DNA of 64,000 bases from positions 1 through 64,000 of the forward strand of contig DAQX01000008.1 of assembly GCA_002503055.1 (NCBI GenBank), in the 5' to 3' direction. The position numbers and the translations under genes were made by a program. Under the pieces are notes generated by a model that was given only the letters and a program-made list of their open reading frames with translations, made no database searches and had not been told where the DNA came from. The stretch comes from Euryarchaeota archaeon UBA86 (GTDB lineage Archaea; Thermoplasmatota; Poseidoniia; Poseidoniales; Thalassarchaeaceae). This document shows positions 15,927 to 25,745 of the stretch, one piece after another (position 1 is the stretch's first letter; each line of letters starts with the position of its first letter).

Positions 15927-18800
15927 GTGCTTGTGCGAGATATCATGCGTAGAGGAGTTTGGCAGTGCCCTCGGTGTAGCATCCACCAGATTTGGAAAGC
16001 AAAGGCAGGAACAGAGAGACTCGACAGGAGTTGCGAACATTGTGAGAAGAGGATTAGGGTAAAGCTTGACCGATCATCCTCTGGTCAAGGCAGAAGAAGG
16101 AGTGTTCGCATCTGGGAAAGAGGAGTGGGTGTGAGTGATTCTGAACTTCAGCAGGAAGTAGATAGGAGAAATTCTGCTGCATATACTTCTGAGCACACCC
16201 CCTCCGAGATATCTACAGATGTCACTTCACAATCCACTCTACCGAAAATATGGGGAATAGGGTGGCAGCCAGATAGTGCCCTCGAATTCTCAAATCCTCT
16301 AAAGTCAGAGACTGCGCGGATTGAGTTTCTGAGATTCTTTGCTGAGAGGCATGATGGTCATTTGGAAGTGGCCTTGAGCATATGGGATGATTGTGAGCCA
16401 CCTAATACATTTGATGGAGATTCATTTCATGCGTTCTCGTCAGATTTGATTACTGCGCTCAAGGAGACTCTGCATGATCGATTGATGACTCCCTCTCTAA
16501 GTACTGTGTATTCAGACGAAGTTATGCCAATGAGAACAGGGGAATTACATATAGAACGGCGTACTGCAAGACTGTTGATCGATATTACACTGTGTTTGAG
16601 AAGGATGGCTCATTACTCTTCAATTACACTTGATCAGCGACTAGAATGGCAGAGGATGATGACGAGGACTAGAGTTGTTGATGAACATCTCAAAGAGTTG
16701 TTCTCTGAGGGACTCAAGACTCCCGATGGAGGTAGTTTCACCGGTAAGGGATTCCGATCAACCTGGCAAGAAGGAATAGTTGCTTGTGCTTCAGCACTGC
16801 GACGAGCTGTCGATTTTTCCGATGATGTTGAGAGTGCAGATGTCGTAGCTCCTATGATTCGAGATGTCGGGCTTGCAATAGCAATGGGTCAGACCCCTAC
16901 CGAGGTATTTGCAGCCCAAATGGGCAAATCAGGATCATACATGGATGGGGGCCATGATTCAGCCGGCGGAAGGGACTTACATATCGGCAATTGGGATAAA
17001 AGAGTACTTCCTCCTACTGCTCCTCTACCAATTGCAAGTGCGACTACTACAGGAGTTGCATTGGCTGCATCAAGACTTGGAGTCGATAGGTTCCATCTGG
17101 CTCCTGTCGGCGAGGGATGCAGTAGCAGCGGAGAATTTTGGGAAGCAATGAACCTCGCCGGGACTAGAGGGTTACCTATGGCGTTCATGATTCAAAATAA
17201 CCAGATTGCTCTCGACACATATGTCATTGGCCAATCAGGAGCTGAGACCTTTGGAGACAAAGGGCATGCTATGGGCATACCTTCGTGGACAATTGATGGT
17301 TCAGATCCCGGACTATTCTACGCCTCAACCGCGACTGCTAGAGAGTTCGCTTCAGGGGGCGGGGGTTCGACACTGATTCATGTCGAAACTATGCGAGGAT
17401 GTGGTCACGCGCACCACCATGATGATCTCTATCTCGGCGCTTCATCTGGAAATCCTCCTGGATATGTAGATCGTGGACTACTGAGCTACTGGTCTGATAA
17501 GGATCCACTTCCAAACCATCGAGAACTACTGGTTCATCTTGGTTGTGATGAGTCTGTTCTGGAGCAGATGGAAGTCGAGGAGAACGCCCTAGCAGATGCG
17601 TCTAGGGAGGAGATGGAGAATATGCCGTGGCCTGAAGGTAATTCGGTTACCAAAGGGATCACCAGTCTACATGATGCCAGTAGCCACTCGGAACAGTTCA
17701 GTAGATTCAGTGAGTCTCGAGAACCCATGGACGCCCCATTACCTCCTGGAGATGTTTCTCTGGAGTTCTCAGATGCTGCTAACTCGTCCAGTTATAGCCG
17801 GGCGATTCAGAATGCTATGGCATCAATCGCTGATGAGAGCGGTGACAGCGTCGTATTCATGGGCGAGGACATGGAAGTGGCTGGAGCATTTGGAATGAAT
17901 CTGCCACTCAAGGCCAAAGGTCATTCAGATAAGTTGCTAGACATGCCTCTTTCAGAGGCAGCCATCATCCATTCTGCGACCGGGGCCGCTCTTGGCGGCA
18001 TGAGGCCGGTGGCAGAGATTCAATTCGGAGGATTTGCTGCTCTAGCCATGAATGCACTAATCAACAACGCCGCGCAACTGCGGTGGCGTTGGGGTGCTGA
18101 TGTCCCCCTGACAGTACGAATTCCGCTTGGAGGGAAGACGCGTAGCGGCCCCTATCATGCAAACATGATTGAATCGTGGTTCCTAAATGATCCTGGTTTG
18201 GTGATGGTGTTCCCGAGTACTCCTCAAGATGCCTACGATCTGCTGGTAGAGGCCCATGCTCTAGACGACCCGGTAATCTATCTGGAGCACATTGGACTGT
18301 ATGGCCTGAGAGGAGGTTTGACTGGTTGGGGGGATTCAATCAGTCAGGTGGTCGATCGAGAATCTGTCCATGAACGAATTGCTAGAGGAGAGAGCTCAAT
18401 TGGCAAGGCAGGGGTTGTTAGAGGAGGTAAAGACATTACAATCGTAACTTGGGGAGCTATGGTGCATGTAGCCCTCAAAGCGGCTGCTGAGGTTTCAAAG
18501 AAGGGTGTTGAGGCCGAAGTTGTCGATCTCCGGACCATTGCTCCATTCGATGCTCAGACATGTATAGACTCAGTGTTGCGGACTGGCAGACTGCTTGTAC
18601 TGCAGGAGGCCCAGTGGACCGGAGGATTAGGCAATACAGTGAGTAGTAGAATTCTTGAGGAGGCTTTCTGGTGCCTTGAGGCACCTCCAACAGTAGTAGG
18701 AGCCCTAGACACTCCTGTACCCTTCTCCCCCACCCTTGAGGACCATACCATGCCCACGGCTGATTTGGTCATTCGACATATTGAGAGAATGTGCTTGTGA
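15927..18800 (+). CDS. Fused E1 alpha-beta of a 2-oxoacid dehydrogenase with N-terminal zinc ribbon
   Basis: 957 residues. A CPRC/CEHC zinc ribbon (Cys14, 17, 36, 39) opens the protein. The E1-alpha part carries the thiamine diphosphate motif near residue 394, GEGCSSSGEFWEAM, closing with QNN about 27 residues on. The E1-beta part begins near 618 (SYSRAIQNAM, VFMGEDMEVAGAFG) and ends with the transketolase C-terminal domain (VTWGAMVHVALKAA). The enzyme would decarboxylate pyruvate or a branched-chain 2-oxoacid and transfer the acyl group to a lipoyl E2. Alpha and beta are usually separate genes in the branched-chain type. No E2 or E3 gene adjoins. Start codon uncertain (GTG 15927, GTG 15933 or ATG 15945). 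Confidence 0.88.
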   Translation: MLVRDIMRRGVWQCPRCSIHQIWKAKAGTERLDRSCEHCEKRIRVKLDRSSSGQGRRRSVRIWERGVGVSDSELQQEVDRRNSAAYTSEHTPSEISTDVTSQSTLPKIWGIGWQPDSALEFSNPLKSETARIEFLRFFAERHDGHLEVALSIWDDCEPPNTFDGDSFHAFSSDLITALKETLHDRLMTPSLSTVYSDEVMPMRTGELHIERRTARLLIDITLCLRRMAHYSSITLDQRLEWQRMMTRTRVVDEHLKELFSEGLKTPDGGSFTGKGFRSTWQEGIVACASALRRAVDFSDDVESADVVAPMIRDVGLAIAMGQTPTEVFAAQMGKSGSYMDGGHDSAGGRDLHIGNWDKRVLPPTAPLPIASATTTGVALAASRLGVDRFHLAPVGEGCSSSGEFWEAMNLAGTRGLPMAFMIQNNQIALDTYVIGQSGAETFGDKGHAMGIPSWTIDGSDPGLFYASTATAREFASGGGGSTLIHVETMRGCGHAHHHDDLYLGASSGNPPGYVDRGLLSYWSDKDPLPNHRELLVHLGCDESVLEQMEVEENALADASREEMENMPWPEGNSVTKGITSLHDASSHSEQFSRFSESREPMDAPLPPGDVSLEFSDAANSSSYSRAIQNAMASIADESGDSVVFMGEDMEVAGAFGMNLPLKAKGHSDKLLDMPLSEAAIIHSATGAALGGMRPVAEIQFGGFAALAMNALINNAAQLRWRWGADVPLTVRIPLGGKTRSGPYHANMIESWFLNDPGLVMVFPSTPQDAYDLLVEAHALDDPVIYLEHIGLYGLRGGLTGWGDSISQVVDRESVHERIARGESSIGKAGVVRGGKDITIVTWGAMVHVALKAAAEVSKKGVEAEVVDLRTIAPFDAQTCIDSVLRTGRLLVLQEAQWTGGLGNTVSSRILEEAFWCLEAPPTVVGALDTPVPFSPTLEDHTMPTADLVIRHIERMCL

Positions 18801-18852
18801 GATTTACTGGTTAGCCAAACGGTCATGAGCGGGGCTTGTTCCGCTCGCAAAC

Positions 18853-19794
18853 ATGGAAGGCATCGGTGATGGCCCACTCATCATCATCGGATTTGCTCTA
18901 TTGATGCTAGGAGGAGAGTTTGTTGTCCAAGGAGCCGTTACAATTGCAGGTAGGATGAGGGTACCCCCTCTACTGGTTGGATTTACTATAGTAGCAATTG
19001 GTACTTCTCTTCCCGAGTTGGCTGTTGCATTGGAAGCAGTGAGAACTGATGCCGATGAAATTGCTGTAGGAGGGGTATTAGGTTCTAATGTCGCTAATGT
19101 GATGCTAGTCTTAGGTACTGCGGCGATGATTGGGGCAGCGTCAGATACTGGAAAGGGAGTTAGACGAGATGCAGTGGCAGTTGCGGCGGCTACTGTCTTG
19201 CTCCTTATTGCAGTCATGACAGGGGAGTTAACTAGATCATTCGGAATCATCATGCTTCTCGCCCTAGTCGCATATTATGTCTACTCGTACCGACAATCGA
19301 TATCCGAAGGGACTGATGTAGAGGATAGTGACACTTGGCTTCCGGATTATCTTTATCTTGCCATTCCAGCTACAATTCTAGGCGGTTGGATGATATGGAG
19401 TGGGGCAGAGATGCTGGTAGAAGGTGCTACTGGATTGGCTAGCGCATACGGAGTCTCAGAATCAGTTGTTGGCCTCTCTGTGGTGGCCCTAGGCACTTCA
19501 CTTCCAGAGTTGGCAGTTACTCTTGTTGCGGGTCTGCGTGGACAAGGCGGAGTTGCTGTCGGCAATGTGCTAGGATCGAATGTAATGAATATCCTTGGTA
19601 TCCTTGGTTTTGCAGCAACATACTCGGGTGGTTTGTTAGTTGCACCGGAGTTCGCTGATCGCGACATCTGGGTAGTCATTCTGACATCAGGATTTGTTGT
19701 AGCAATGCTATATTACGAGCGTGAAATTGGAAAGAAACTCGGATTTGGAATGGTGTTAGGTTACTTATCTTACATGGCTTTGCTCTACATCTAG
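18853..19794 (+). CDS. Cation/Ca2+ exchanger of the CaCA family (YrbG-like)
   Basis: 313 residues, about ten membrane helices in two inverted halves. Each half holds the alpha-repeat signature GTSLPELAV: the first near residue 52 (IVAIGTSLPELAVAL) and the second near residue 215 (VVALGTSLPELAVTL), each followed by a GxVLGSNVxN motif. The Glu residues of these repeats bind the cation. The protein exchanges Na+ or H+ against Ca2+ or a related ion. It stands between the E1 gene and an acyl-CoA dehydrogenase without obvious functional link. Confidence 0.93.
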   Translation: MEGIGDGPLIIIGFALLMLGGEFVVQGAVTIAGRMRVPPLLVGFTIVAIGTSLPELAVALEAVRTDADEIAVGGVLGSNVANVMLVLGTAAMIGAASDTGKGVRRDAVAVAAATVLLLIAVMTGELTRSFGIIMLLALVAYYVYSYRQSISEGTDVEDSDTWLPDYLYLAIPATILGGWMIWSGAEMLVEGATGLASAYGVSESVVGLSVVALGTSLPELAVTLVAGLRGQGGVAVGNVLGSNVMNILGILGFAATYSGGLLVAPEFADRDIWVVILTSGFVVAMLYYEREIGKKLGFGMVLGYLSYMALLYI

Positions 19795-19835
19795 CGTGTG
19801 CGAATCGCTAAGGGCAGAAGCCCGCTCCAGAGGTC

Positions 19836-20978
19836 ATGGTCGACTTCACGCTCTCAGAGGAGCAGCAGATGCTTCAGCAGATGGCCCGGGACTTCGCGGC
19901 ATCTGAAATCAAACCCAACGCTGAGAGATGGGACCGTGAGAGTAGTTTCCCAAGAGAGGCCATCAGGAAGGCTCACGAACTGGGACTTCTGACTGTCAAG
20001 ATACCCGAAGAGTTCGGTGGATTTGGGATGGGGTCATTCGAAGAGGTGCTCATTTGCGAGGAATTTGGATGGGGAGATCCAGGTTTCGCGACCGCTTGTG
20101 GCAGTACCATGCTGGCATCATATCCAGTAATCACTGGCGGCACTCATGACCAGAAACAGCGTTACCTGTCTAAGGTCGCAGATGGATGCATAGCCTCCTA
20201 CTGCGTCACTGAGCCGGGTGCAGGAAGTGATGTTCAATCCATCACTACTCAGGCTGTGCGTGACGGTGATGAATACATCATCAACGGCAGCAAGATGTGG
20301 ATTACAGGAGCCGGTCATGCTGACTGGTTCTTCGTTCTCGCCTATACTGACCCAAGTGCGGGCTACAAGGGAATGAGTGGTTTCATTGTCGATGCAGACA
20401 GTGCAGGAATTACTCTTGGAAAGAAAGAGGAAAACATGGGTCAGAGGTGTTCAGATACTCGCTCAGTCGATTTCGTAGATGTGAGAGTTCCGGCTGAGAA
20501 TCTAATCGGAGAGAAAGAGAACGATGGTTGGATGAACGCCATGCGAGCCTTTGACCTCTCGAGGCCAACAATATCAGCACATGCTGTTGGAAACGCTAGA
20601 GGGGCCATGGAGGAGTCTCTACAGTATGCCAACGAGAGGAGTACTTTCGGGCAACCAATTTACAGACATCAAGGAGTTTCATTCATGATTGCAGATATGG
20701 CAACCAAAGTTGAAGCTGCCAGACTTCTAACTTGGCAGGCAGCGAAAAAAGCGGATGCTGGTGAGCGTAACACCCTCGAAGCAGCTCACGCTAAGCGCTT
20801 TGCTGCAGATATGGCGATGGAGGTTACTACGGATGCGGTCCAAGTCTTCGGAGGTTATGGTTACTCTGAGGAATATCCGGTTGCTAGAAGGATGAGGGGT
20901 GCAAAGGTAGTGCAGATTTTCGAGGGTTCGAGTCAGATTCAGAGACTCATCATCAGCAGAGAGATGCTGAGGGACTAG
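19836..20978 (+). CDS. Acyl-CoA dehydrogenase
   Basis: 380 residues, the standard length. It oxidises an acyl-CoA to the 2-enoyl-CoA with FAD. Signatures are CVTEPGAGSDVQSITTQA (FAD/substrate loop), QVFGGYGYSEEYPV, and the C-terminal IFEGSSQIQRLII, in which the Glu matches the catalytic base of medium-chain-type enzymes. The electron-transfer flavoprotein partner and other beta-oxidation genes are not in the window. Chain-length preference cannot be read off. A strong hairpin overlaps the stop codon (20978-21000). Confidence 0.94.
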   Translation: MVDFTLSEEQQMLQQMARDFAASEIKPNAERWDRESSFPREAIRKAHELGLLTVKIPEEFGGFGMGSFEEVLICEEFGWGDPGFATACGSTMLASYPVITGGTHDQKQRYLSKVADGCIASYCVTEPGAGSDVQSITTQAVRDGDEYIINGSKMWITGAGHADWFFVLAYTDPSAGYKGMSGFIVDADSAGITLGKKEENMGQRCSDTRSVDFVDVRVPAENLIGEKENDGWMNAMRAFDLSRPTISAHAVGNARGAMEESLQYANERSTFGQPIYRHQGVSFMIADMATKVEAARLLTWQAAKKADAGERNTLEAAHAKRFAADMAMEVTTDAVQVFGGYGYSEEYPVARRMRGAKVVQIFEGSSQIQRLIISREMLRD

Positions 20979-21000
20979 ATTCAGCCCATAGGGCTGAGTC
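20978..21000 (+). terminator. Hairpin after the acyl-CoA dehydrogenase gene
   Basis: GATTCAGCCC-ATA-GGGCTGAGTC is a 10-bp stem with a single G-T pair and a 3-base loop. Its first base is the last base of the stop codon. No T-run follows, so it may be a 3'-end stabiliser or terminator; it precedes the next gene's start by about 50 bases. Confidence 0.45.
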
Positions 21001-21050
21001 ATGTGACCGTTTGCTTGAAATTAGCCCATCCATGCCCGGAGATGGTTATC

Positions 21051-23060
21051 ATGCGAGCATCACAGGATATGCGAAGCCGATTGACGGCAATTGCAATACT
21101 GGGGATGATGATTGTACCTGCATTAGCAGCAGCCGTTCCGACTGCCTCCAGCCCTACTCCAGTACTCACTTATTCGGAACAGATTGGCGATTGGTGGGAA
21201 GATACCAGCATGGATCGTGATGGCGATTACATTCATGATGCAATTTGGATTGCTGCACAAAACAATCACTACGAATATCTCGATGATGATGGAAGGATTT
21301 CGGTAATCGTTGATTTCGATCATAAGCCAACTGAGGCCGACCAATCCATGCTTGAATTGGAGGTTGGCTTTCAAACACAATTCAGGTACTGGCTGATTGA
21401 TTCGATTGCGGGGTCTGTCGAGTTAGCTCGTATACACGAACTACTCGAGTTACCAGGTGTAGTATTCGTCGAATTGGATGGTATTCTGGAGATTCGGATG
21501 GAAGATGTAGTTCCGGCTCACGGAGTGGATTTGGTCTGGCAAGATACTGGATATACCGGCGCTGGAGTAACAATGGCCATCATTGACACCGGCATAGATG
21601 CCAATCATTCGGGTTTGGACGATCTAGATGACGATAACAGCACAAATGACACTAAGGTCATCGCATTCTATGATGCAATCAACAATCCGGGAGCCAGAAA
21701 CGGTAGTGAAATCTTCCCTTACGATGACAATGGACATGGAACTCATTGTGCTGGAATTACTGCAGGAACTGGGGCACCTACATTCCAACACATTGGTGTT
21801 GCACCACATGCCAATTTAGTTGGTGTGAAAGTTCTGAGTGGAAGTGGAAGTGGCTCTTTTGCACAAGTTATGGCAGGCATGGAATGGACCGTGGAAAAGA
21901 GGCATGAGTTCAATATCAGGGCTGCCAGTATGAGTCTTGGAGGCCCTGGGGCAATTGAGTGGACTTCCGCAGAAGAAGAGTCTGTCAATAGAATGGCAAA
22001 TGAAATGATGAGGGCAGGTGTGGCTCTTTTCATAGCAGCAGGAAATAGCGCCGGAACTGCAACTATCGGCACACCCGGTAGTGCTGAAGATGTGATTACA
22101 GTAGGTGCATTGGATAAGGATACGGCAATTGCAGTATACTCCAGTCAAGGGCCTACTGAAGAAGGCCGTATCAAGCCAAATCTGGCTTTTGTTGGAAGTA
22201 GTGTCAATGCTCCAGATGCAAATACCGGGGATGGATATGTAGCGCTGTCAGGAACGAGTATGGCTACTCCGGGTGCAGCTGGTGTTGGTGTATTGATGTT
22301 TCAAGCCAATCCGGATCTCAGTCCGTTTGATGTAAGGAACATAATGCAGGAGACTTCCACCTACAGACAGTGCCACTACATGTTCGCCAACGAGCCTTGT
22401 GCCGAGGACCTGATACCTAAGAATCGTCAGAACAATGTGTACGGGCACGGGCATGTTAACGCTCAGCCCGCAGTTGAAGAGGCGGCCAACTACTACTACG
22501 AACTCAGTCTTGCTCTCAATATCACTTTACAGAGTGAATATGGAGACGACAATCGTGTCTATATCAATCAAGATGATTCTGTTGTATTCAATCTAGAAGG
22601 TGGCATACAAAGAGTACAATGGAGAACTTGGGATATGCGAGATAACTGGATGGACTTAGCTGATTTCTCTGTTGGTGAAGAAACTTTCGAGGTCACACAC
22701 GGATTACTAGTAGATCGTCTTCGCTTCTTACCAAACAATACGGTCGAAGGTGAACAAGTAATCCTAGTTCGCGGTATTGCTGGTGATGAAGCATCGACTA
22801 ACCTTGCCGTTGGAATCTACATAATGGGAGATGAGAAAATCGCTCAATCGGATTCTGGAGGTTCGCTCATGGGGATTATCGTAGGCGTACTCACTTTACT
22901 TGTTCTAGTACTACTAGTTACATTGGTATTCGCTGGAATGCAATTACGCGACCGAGGATTTTTCGATGGTGATGATGTGCTGGAAGATGAGGACGACTCA
23001 ATGCCGCTCGATGACATGCTGGTGGGCGGAGGAGACGAGGTCGTTCCGGATGGGGACTAA
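21051..23060 (+). CDS. Secreted subtilisin-like serine protease with C-terminal membrane anchor
   Basis: About 669 residues. An N-terminal signal (ends near LAAAVPTAS) is followed by an N-terminal region like that of the subtilase fusion at 3682. The catalytic domain has Asp near 180 (AIIDTGIDANH), His near 230 (GHGTHCAG), the oxyanion Asn in AAGNSAG and Ser near 402 (SGTSMATPGAAG). A beta-rich region leads to a single membrane helix (about 602-627) and an acidic tail. The protease would sit on the outer face of the cell membrane, probably digesting environmental protein. ATG 21051 has GGAG nine bases upstream; GTG 21003 and ATG 21042 are alternatives. The next gene starts inside its end. Confidence 0.92.
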   Translation: MRASQDMRSRLTAIAILGMMIVPALAAAVPTASSPTPVLTYSEQIGDWWEDTSMDRDGDYIHDAIWIAAQNNHYEYLDDDGRISVIVDFDHKPTEADQSMLELEVGFQTQFRYWLIDSIAGSVELARIHELLELPGVVFVELDGILEIRMEDVVPAHGVDLVWQDTGYTGAGVTMAIIDTGIDANHSGLDDLDDDNSTNDTKVIAFYDAINNPGARNGSEIFPYDDNGHGTHCAGITAGTGAPTFQHIGVAPHANLVGVKVLSGSGSGSFAQVMAGMEWTVEKRHEFNIRAASMSLGGPGAIEWTSAEEESVNRMANEMMRAGVALFIAAGNSAGTATIGTPGSAEDVITVGALDKDTAIAVYSSQGPTEEGRIKPNLAFVGSSVNAPDANTGDGYVALSGTSMATPGAAGVGVLMFQANPDLSPFDVRNIMQETSTYRQCHYMFANEPCAEDLIPKNRQNNVYGHGHVNAQPAVEEAANYYYELSLALNITLQSEYGDDNRVYINQDDSVVFNLEGGIQRVQWRTWDMRDNWMDLADFSVGEETFEVTHGLLVDRLRFLPNNTVEGEQVILVRGIAGDEASTNLAVGIYIMGDEKIAQSDSGGSLMGIIVGVLTLLVLVLLVTLVFAGMQLRDRGFFDGDDVLEDEDDSMPLDDMLVGGGDEVVPDGD

Positions 23061-23607
23061 CAGAGCAATAATTCTCGCCGCTGGGGCCAGTAAGCGTCTT
23101 GGGGCGCATAAGGCATTGGTGGAAGTTGGAGGAATGACTCTAATTGAGTTGGTAGGAGAGAAGTTGCAACGGGCTAATCTCAAAGTAACTATAGTGACTA
23201 GGGGATCGCTTGAGGAATCGATTCGGACTCTACTGCCCGAGGCCGAAATAGTAGTCAATCCGAATCCCGAAATGGGTAGAACTGGAACAGTTCAGTGCGG
23301 AATACATTCTATTGGAGTTGGCCCGGTACTAATCGTACCGGTAGATAGACCCGGATTCAGTATCTCCACAATAGATGCACTATGTAGAGCAGGCGTAACG
23401 GCCACTCCTGCATTTCAGGGAAGAGGGGGTCATCCGATTGCTCTGACATCAAATGATTGTGAAGTTATTCTGAAAGCCAAACCAGATATTCCTTTACGAG
23501 ATTTGATTGATGCAACAAAGATTGAGGTTGGAGATTCTAATCTACACCTGAATATTGACACTCCGGACGATGTTGAACAACTACTCAGGGTTGTAGATTC
23601 TCTGTGA
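23050..23607 (+). CDS. MobA/MocA-like nucleotidyltransferase (molybdenum cofactor cytidylyl/guanylyltransferase type)
   Basis: 185 residues. The N-terminus AIILAAGASKRLGAHKALVEV is the classical LAAGxSxRxGxxK nucleotide-binding motif of the MobA/MocA group, followed by VVNPNPEMGRTGTVQCGI, the PVDRPG metal-site segment and the C-terminal NIDTPDDVEQLL typical of MocA-like enzymes. It probably attaches CMP or GMP to molybdopterin for the molybdenum hydroxylase encoded at 28208-32520. It begins within the last 11 bases of the subtilase gene, so it is likely translated from the same message. It converges with the next gene, overlapping by 23 bases. Confidence 0.82.
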   Translation: MGTNRAIILAAGASKRLGAHKALVEVGGMTLIELVGEKLQRANLKVTIVTRGSLEESIRTLLPEAEIVVNPNPEMGRTGTVQCGIHSIGVGPVLIVPVDRPGFSISTIDALCRAGVTATPAFQGRGGHPIALTSNDCEVILKAKPDIPLRDLIDATKIEVGDSNLHLNIDTPDDVEQLLRVVDSL

Positions 23608-24829
23608 GAGACGGGTATTCTCCCATGATCCAGAGGAAAACCAATCCTACGATAATTGCTGGAAGGGTTGTGTGTATTGTAGCCCAGATTGAGGCTACTT
23701 TGTGCCTAACCAAAAGAGGGAATAGTGCATCGCCGTCTTGCGAGATTGCATTGGCGACCAAGGCAGGGAAGGAAATTACTCCCTCAACATATGCAGATAT
23801 TGCAATAATTTGAGGTCCGCAGCCAGGAATTAATCCGACGGTTGCGGCAAGAATAACCGCACCTACTCCGGCACCATGCTCGGCTAGGTCTGCCTCACTA
23901 ATTCCAGAGACGATCATTCCGAGTTCGAAAGCAAGGTAAGCAATCAATACCCAAAATGTCACGAACGCTGTCTCCGAGGCCGCATGTACCAGAGTCTCAT
24001 CTAGAGAATTCAACTTGTCCCCAATAGTAGCCTCTGTATCGTCTCTGAGAAAGTTTTTCGATGAAACATACAAGATGATAGATAGAGATGATCCAATGAA
24101 TCCAACCCATGTCACTAGTCCATCTCTAGTAGTCGGATTCCAGACTAGCTCAGGAGCATAATCTGGATCCTGAGCATACCAAATCAGCAGTAAGATTGCT
24201 AGACACAATCCAACTGCTGTGACCATCCACCAGACTCTGTAGCCCTGATGAATGATTCTGTAACCCAGCCCTTCCGGTACCTCTCTGGGCATATCCTCGA
24301 TTACTGAATCATTGCCTTCCATCTCTCTGGCTGCTTCTTCACCGAGTGGCTCATCTGATCCGAACTTCGGACCGAACTTACCCAATGGAGATGAGGGTGT
24401 CACTTCCAAAGAATCTACTCCATATCCCCACACCACTCCGACGATGAAAGAAGTGACATGCACGGCAATCACAGGCGTGATGAAAGCAGAATTCTGGAAT
24501 ACTGCCCCAATAAGAACGAATGCTGCATCCCCGAGTGTTGCAATAAGAGTAGCAATGACTGTCCCATATGTGACATAACCGCGTGCATACATCGGCATTA
24601 CGATGATTGCTCCGCCGCAACCCGGAGTCAGGCCCATCATGGCTCCAATCACTGGTTGCAAACGCTTGTTCTCACGAATCCACGACACAAATTGACCTGC
24701 TGTGATGTATTGAAGCCAACTGAATAATAGTATCATGGCGGCAACGAAAACAGTCACTGCGAGGAATGCATCTCTCATCGAGACCACTACAATCTCGAGG
24801 ATTTCTCCCCCGGTTACTCCCGAAGACAC
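23585..24829 (-). CDS. Putative heavy-metal/manganese exporter (ArsP_2 / DUF2899 type permease)
   Basis: 414 residues with about ten membrane helices in two related halves. Each half has a PGCG motif: TPGCGGAIIVMPMYARG near residue 68 and IPGCGPQIIAISAYVEG near residue 335. This paired pattern and the length fit the family annotated as putative manganese transporter / 10-TM heavy-metal exporter. A hydrophilic acidic loop (about 165-200) separates the halves. Substrate is not established. It is divergent from the XdhC-like gene. Confidence 0.72.
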   Translation of the reverse strand: MSSGVTGGEILEIVVVSMRDAFLAVTVFVAAMILLFSWLQYITAGQFVSWIRENKRLQPVIGAMMGLTPGCGGAIIVMPMYARGYVTYGTVIATLIATLGDAAFVLIGAVFQNSAFITPVIAVHVTSFIVGVVWGYGVDSLEVTPSSPLGKFGPKFGSDEPLGEEAAREMEGNDSVIEDMPREVPEGLGYRIIHQGYRVWWMVTAVGLCLAILLLIWYAQDPDYAPELVWNPTTRDGLVTWVGFIGSSLSIILYVSSKNFLRDDTEATIGDKLNSLDETLVHAASETAFVTFWVLIAYLAFELGMIVSGISEADLAEHGAGVGAVILAATVGLIPGCGPQIIAISAYVEGVISFPALVANAISQDGDALFPLLVRHKVASIWATIHTTLPAIIVGLVFLWIMGEYPSLTENLQP

Positions 24830-24899
24830 GAGTATGGGCCGAACAGTTCGTCATATCAAAGTTAGTCGGATTATCATTGAGCGTAATCCCAAAGGCTCG

Positions 24900-25745
24900 A
24901 TGGCCACTCGCGATACTGTGACGAAGGCCGTGCTGACTTGGGTTCTCGACATGCTCGAGAGTGGTCAGAGCGTAGCAATGGCCTCTGTAATAGAGTCCAG
25001 TGGGAGTGTTCCTGGCAAGCCTGGTGCCCGAATGGCAGTGACCGAGAACGGTGCAAGGTTCGGAACTGTCGGAGGTGCAGGCCTAGAGATGAAAGTCGAA
25101 AATGCATTGAGAGGTATGCTCAACGGTGGACGAGTAGAAGTCCGTCAAAAGGGCGGCAAGGTCGAGACTTTCGTACTCTACAAGGATGCGAAGGAACAAG
25201 AGGCGACGCCTCTCGACAGCCTATGTGGAGGTAGAGTCACAGTGTCGATGGAAGTGATAGATCCAGTCCCTCATATTCTGATTGCTGGCGGCGGCCATGT
25301 GGGCCGATCAGTTGCTTTGGTCTGCGATACTCTGGGTTGGTCTCACAGCGTCTTCGATGTCAGAGAAGATTACGCCAACGAGGATACTTACCCCTATTCT
25401 TCCGAGTTGCATCCAATCTCTGTGAATGAGTTCCTTCAACAGGAAGATTCCGATTCTCTGAGCAGATTCTCCGATATTCTTCTTTTGGGCCATGACTGGT
25501 CTGTCGACCAAGATATGCTGCTTGGGTTGCTAGAGAAGTCGGGCGAGTCGGGTCGTCCGAGAATAGGTGCAATTGGCTCAAAGGTCAAGTGGAAGGCATT
25601 CAGAGAGGCTGCCATCTCTCAAGGGATTTCAGAAGCTGTAGTGGATTCAGTAAGGTGTCCGATTGGACTTGAGATTGGTGCTGAATCTCCTGAAGAGATT
25701 GCTGTCGCAGTTTGTGCAGAGATAATGGCTCTCGAGAAGGCCTGA
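24900..25745 (+). CDS. XdhC/CoxI-family molybdenum-hydroxylase maturation factor
   Basis: About 281 residues. The N-terminal XdhC_CoxI domain shows VIESSGSVPGKPGARMAV and FGTVGGAGLE, then a CGGRV turn, and the C-terminal Rossmann domain shows ILIAGGGHVGRSVA and GAIGSKVKW with CPIGLEIGAESPEEIA. XdhC-type proteins carry molybdopterin cofactor and insert its sulfurated form into xanthine-dehydrogenase-like enzymes, so it serves the hydroxylase at 28208-32520. I start it at ATG 24900; the frame continues upstream to 24735, but that part would overlap the divergent permease gene and is not conserved-looking. Confidence 0.88.
   Translation: MATRDTVTKAVLTWVLDMLESGQSVAMASVIESSGSVPGKPGARMAVTENGARFGTVGGAGLEMKVENALRGMLNGGRVEVRQKGGKVETFVLYKDAKEQEATPLDSLCGGRVTVSMEVIDPVPHILIAGGGHVGRSVALVCDTLGWSHSVFDVREDYANEDTYPYSSELHPISVNEFLQQEDSDSLSRFSDILLLGHDWSVDQDMLLGLLEKSGESGRPRIGAIGSKVKWKAFREAAISQGISEAVVDSVRCPIGLEIGAESPEEIAVAVCAEIMALEKA

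Noticed and set aside
22966..23049. Longer N-terminus for the MocA-like protein
   Set aside because: It is the subtilase tail read in another frame; the nucleotidyltransferase motif begins right after ATG 23050.
24735..24899. 55-residue N-terminal extension of the XdhC-like protein
   Set aside because: It would run through the start of the divergent permease gene and has no family similarity.
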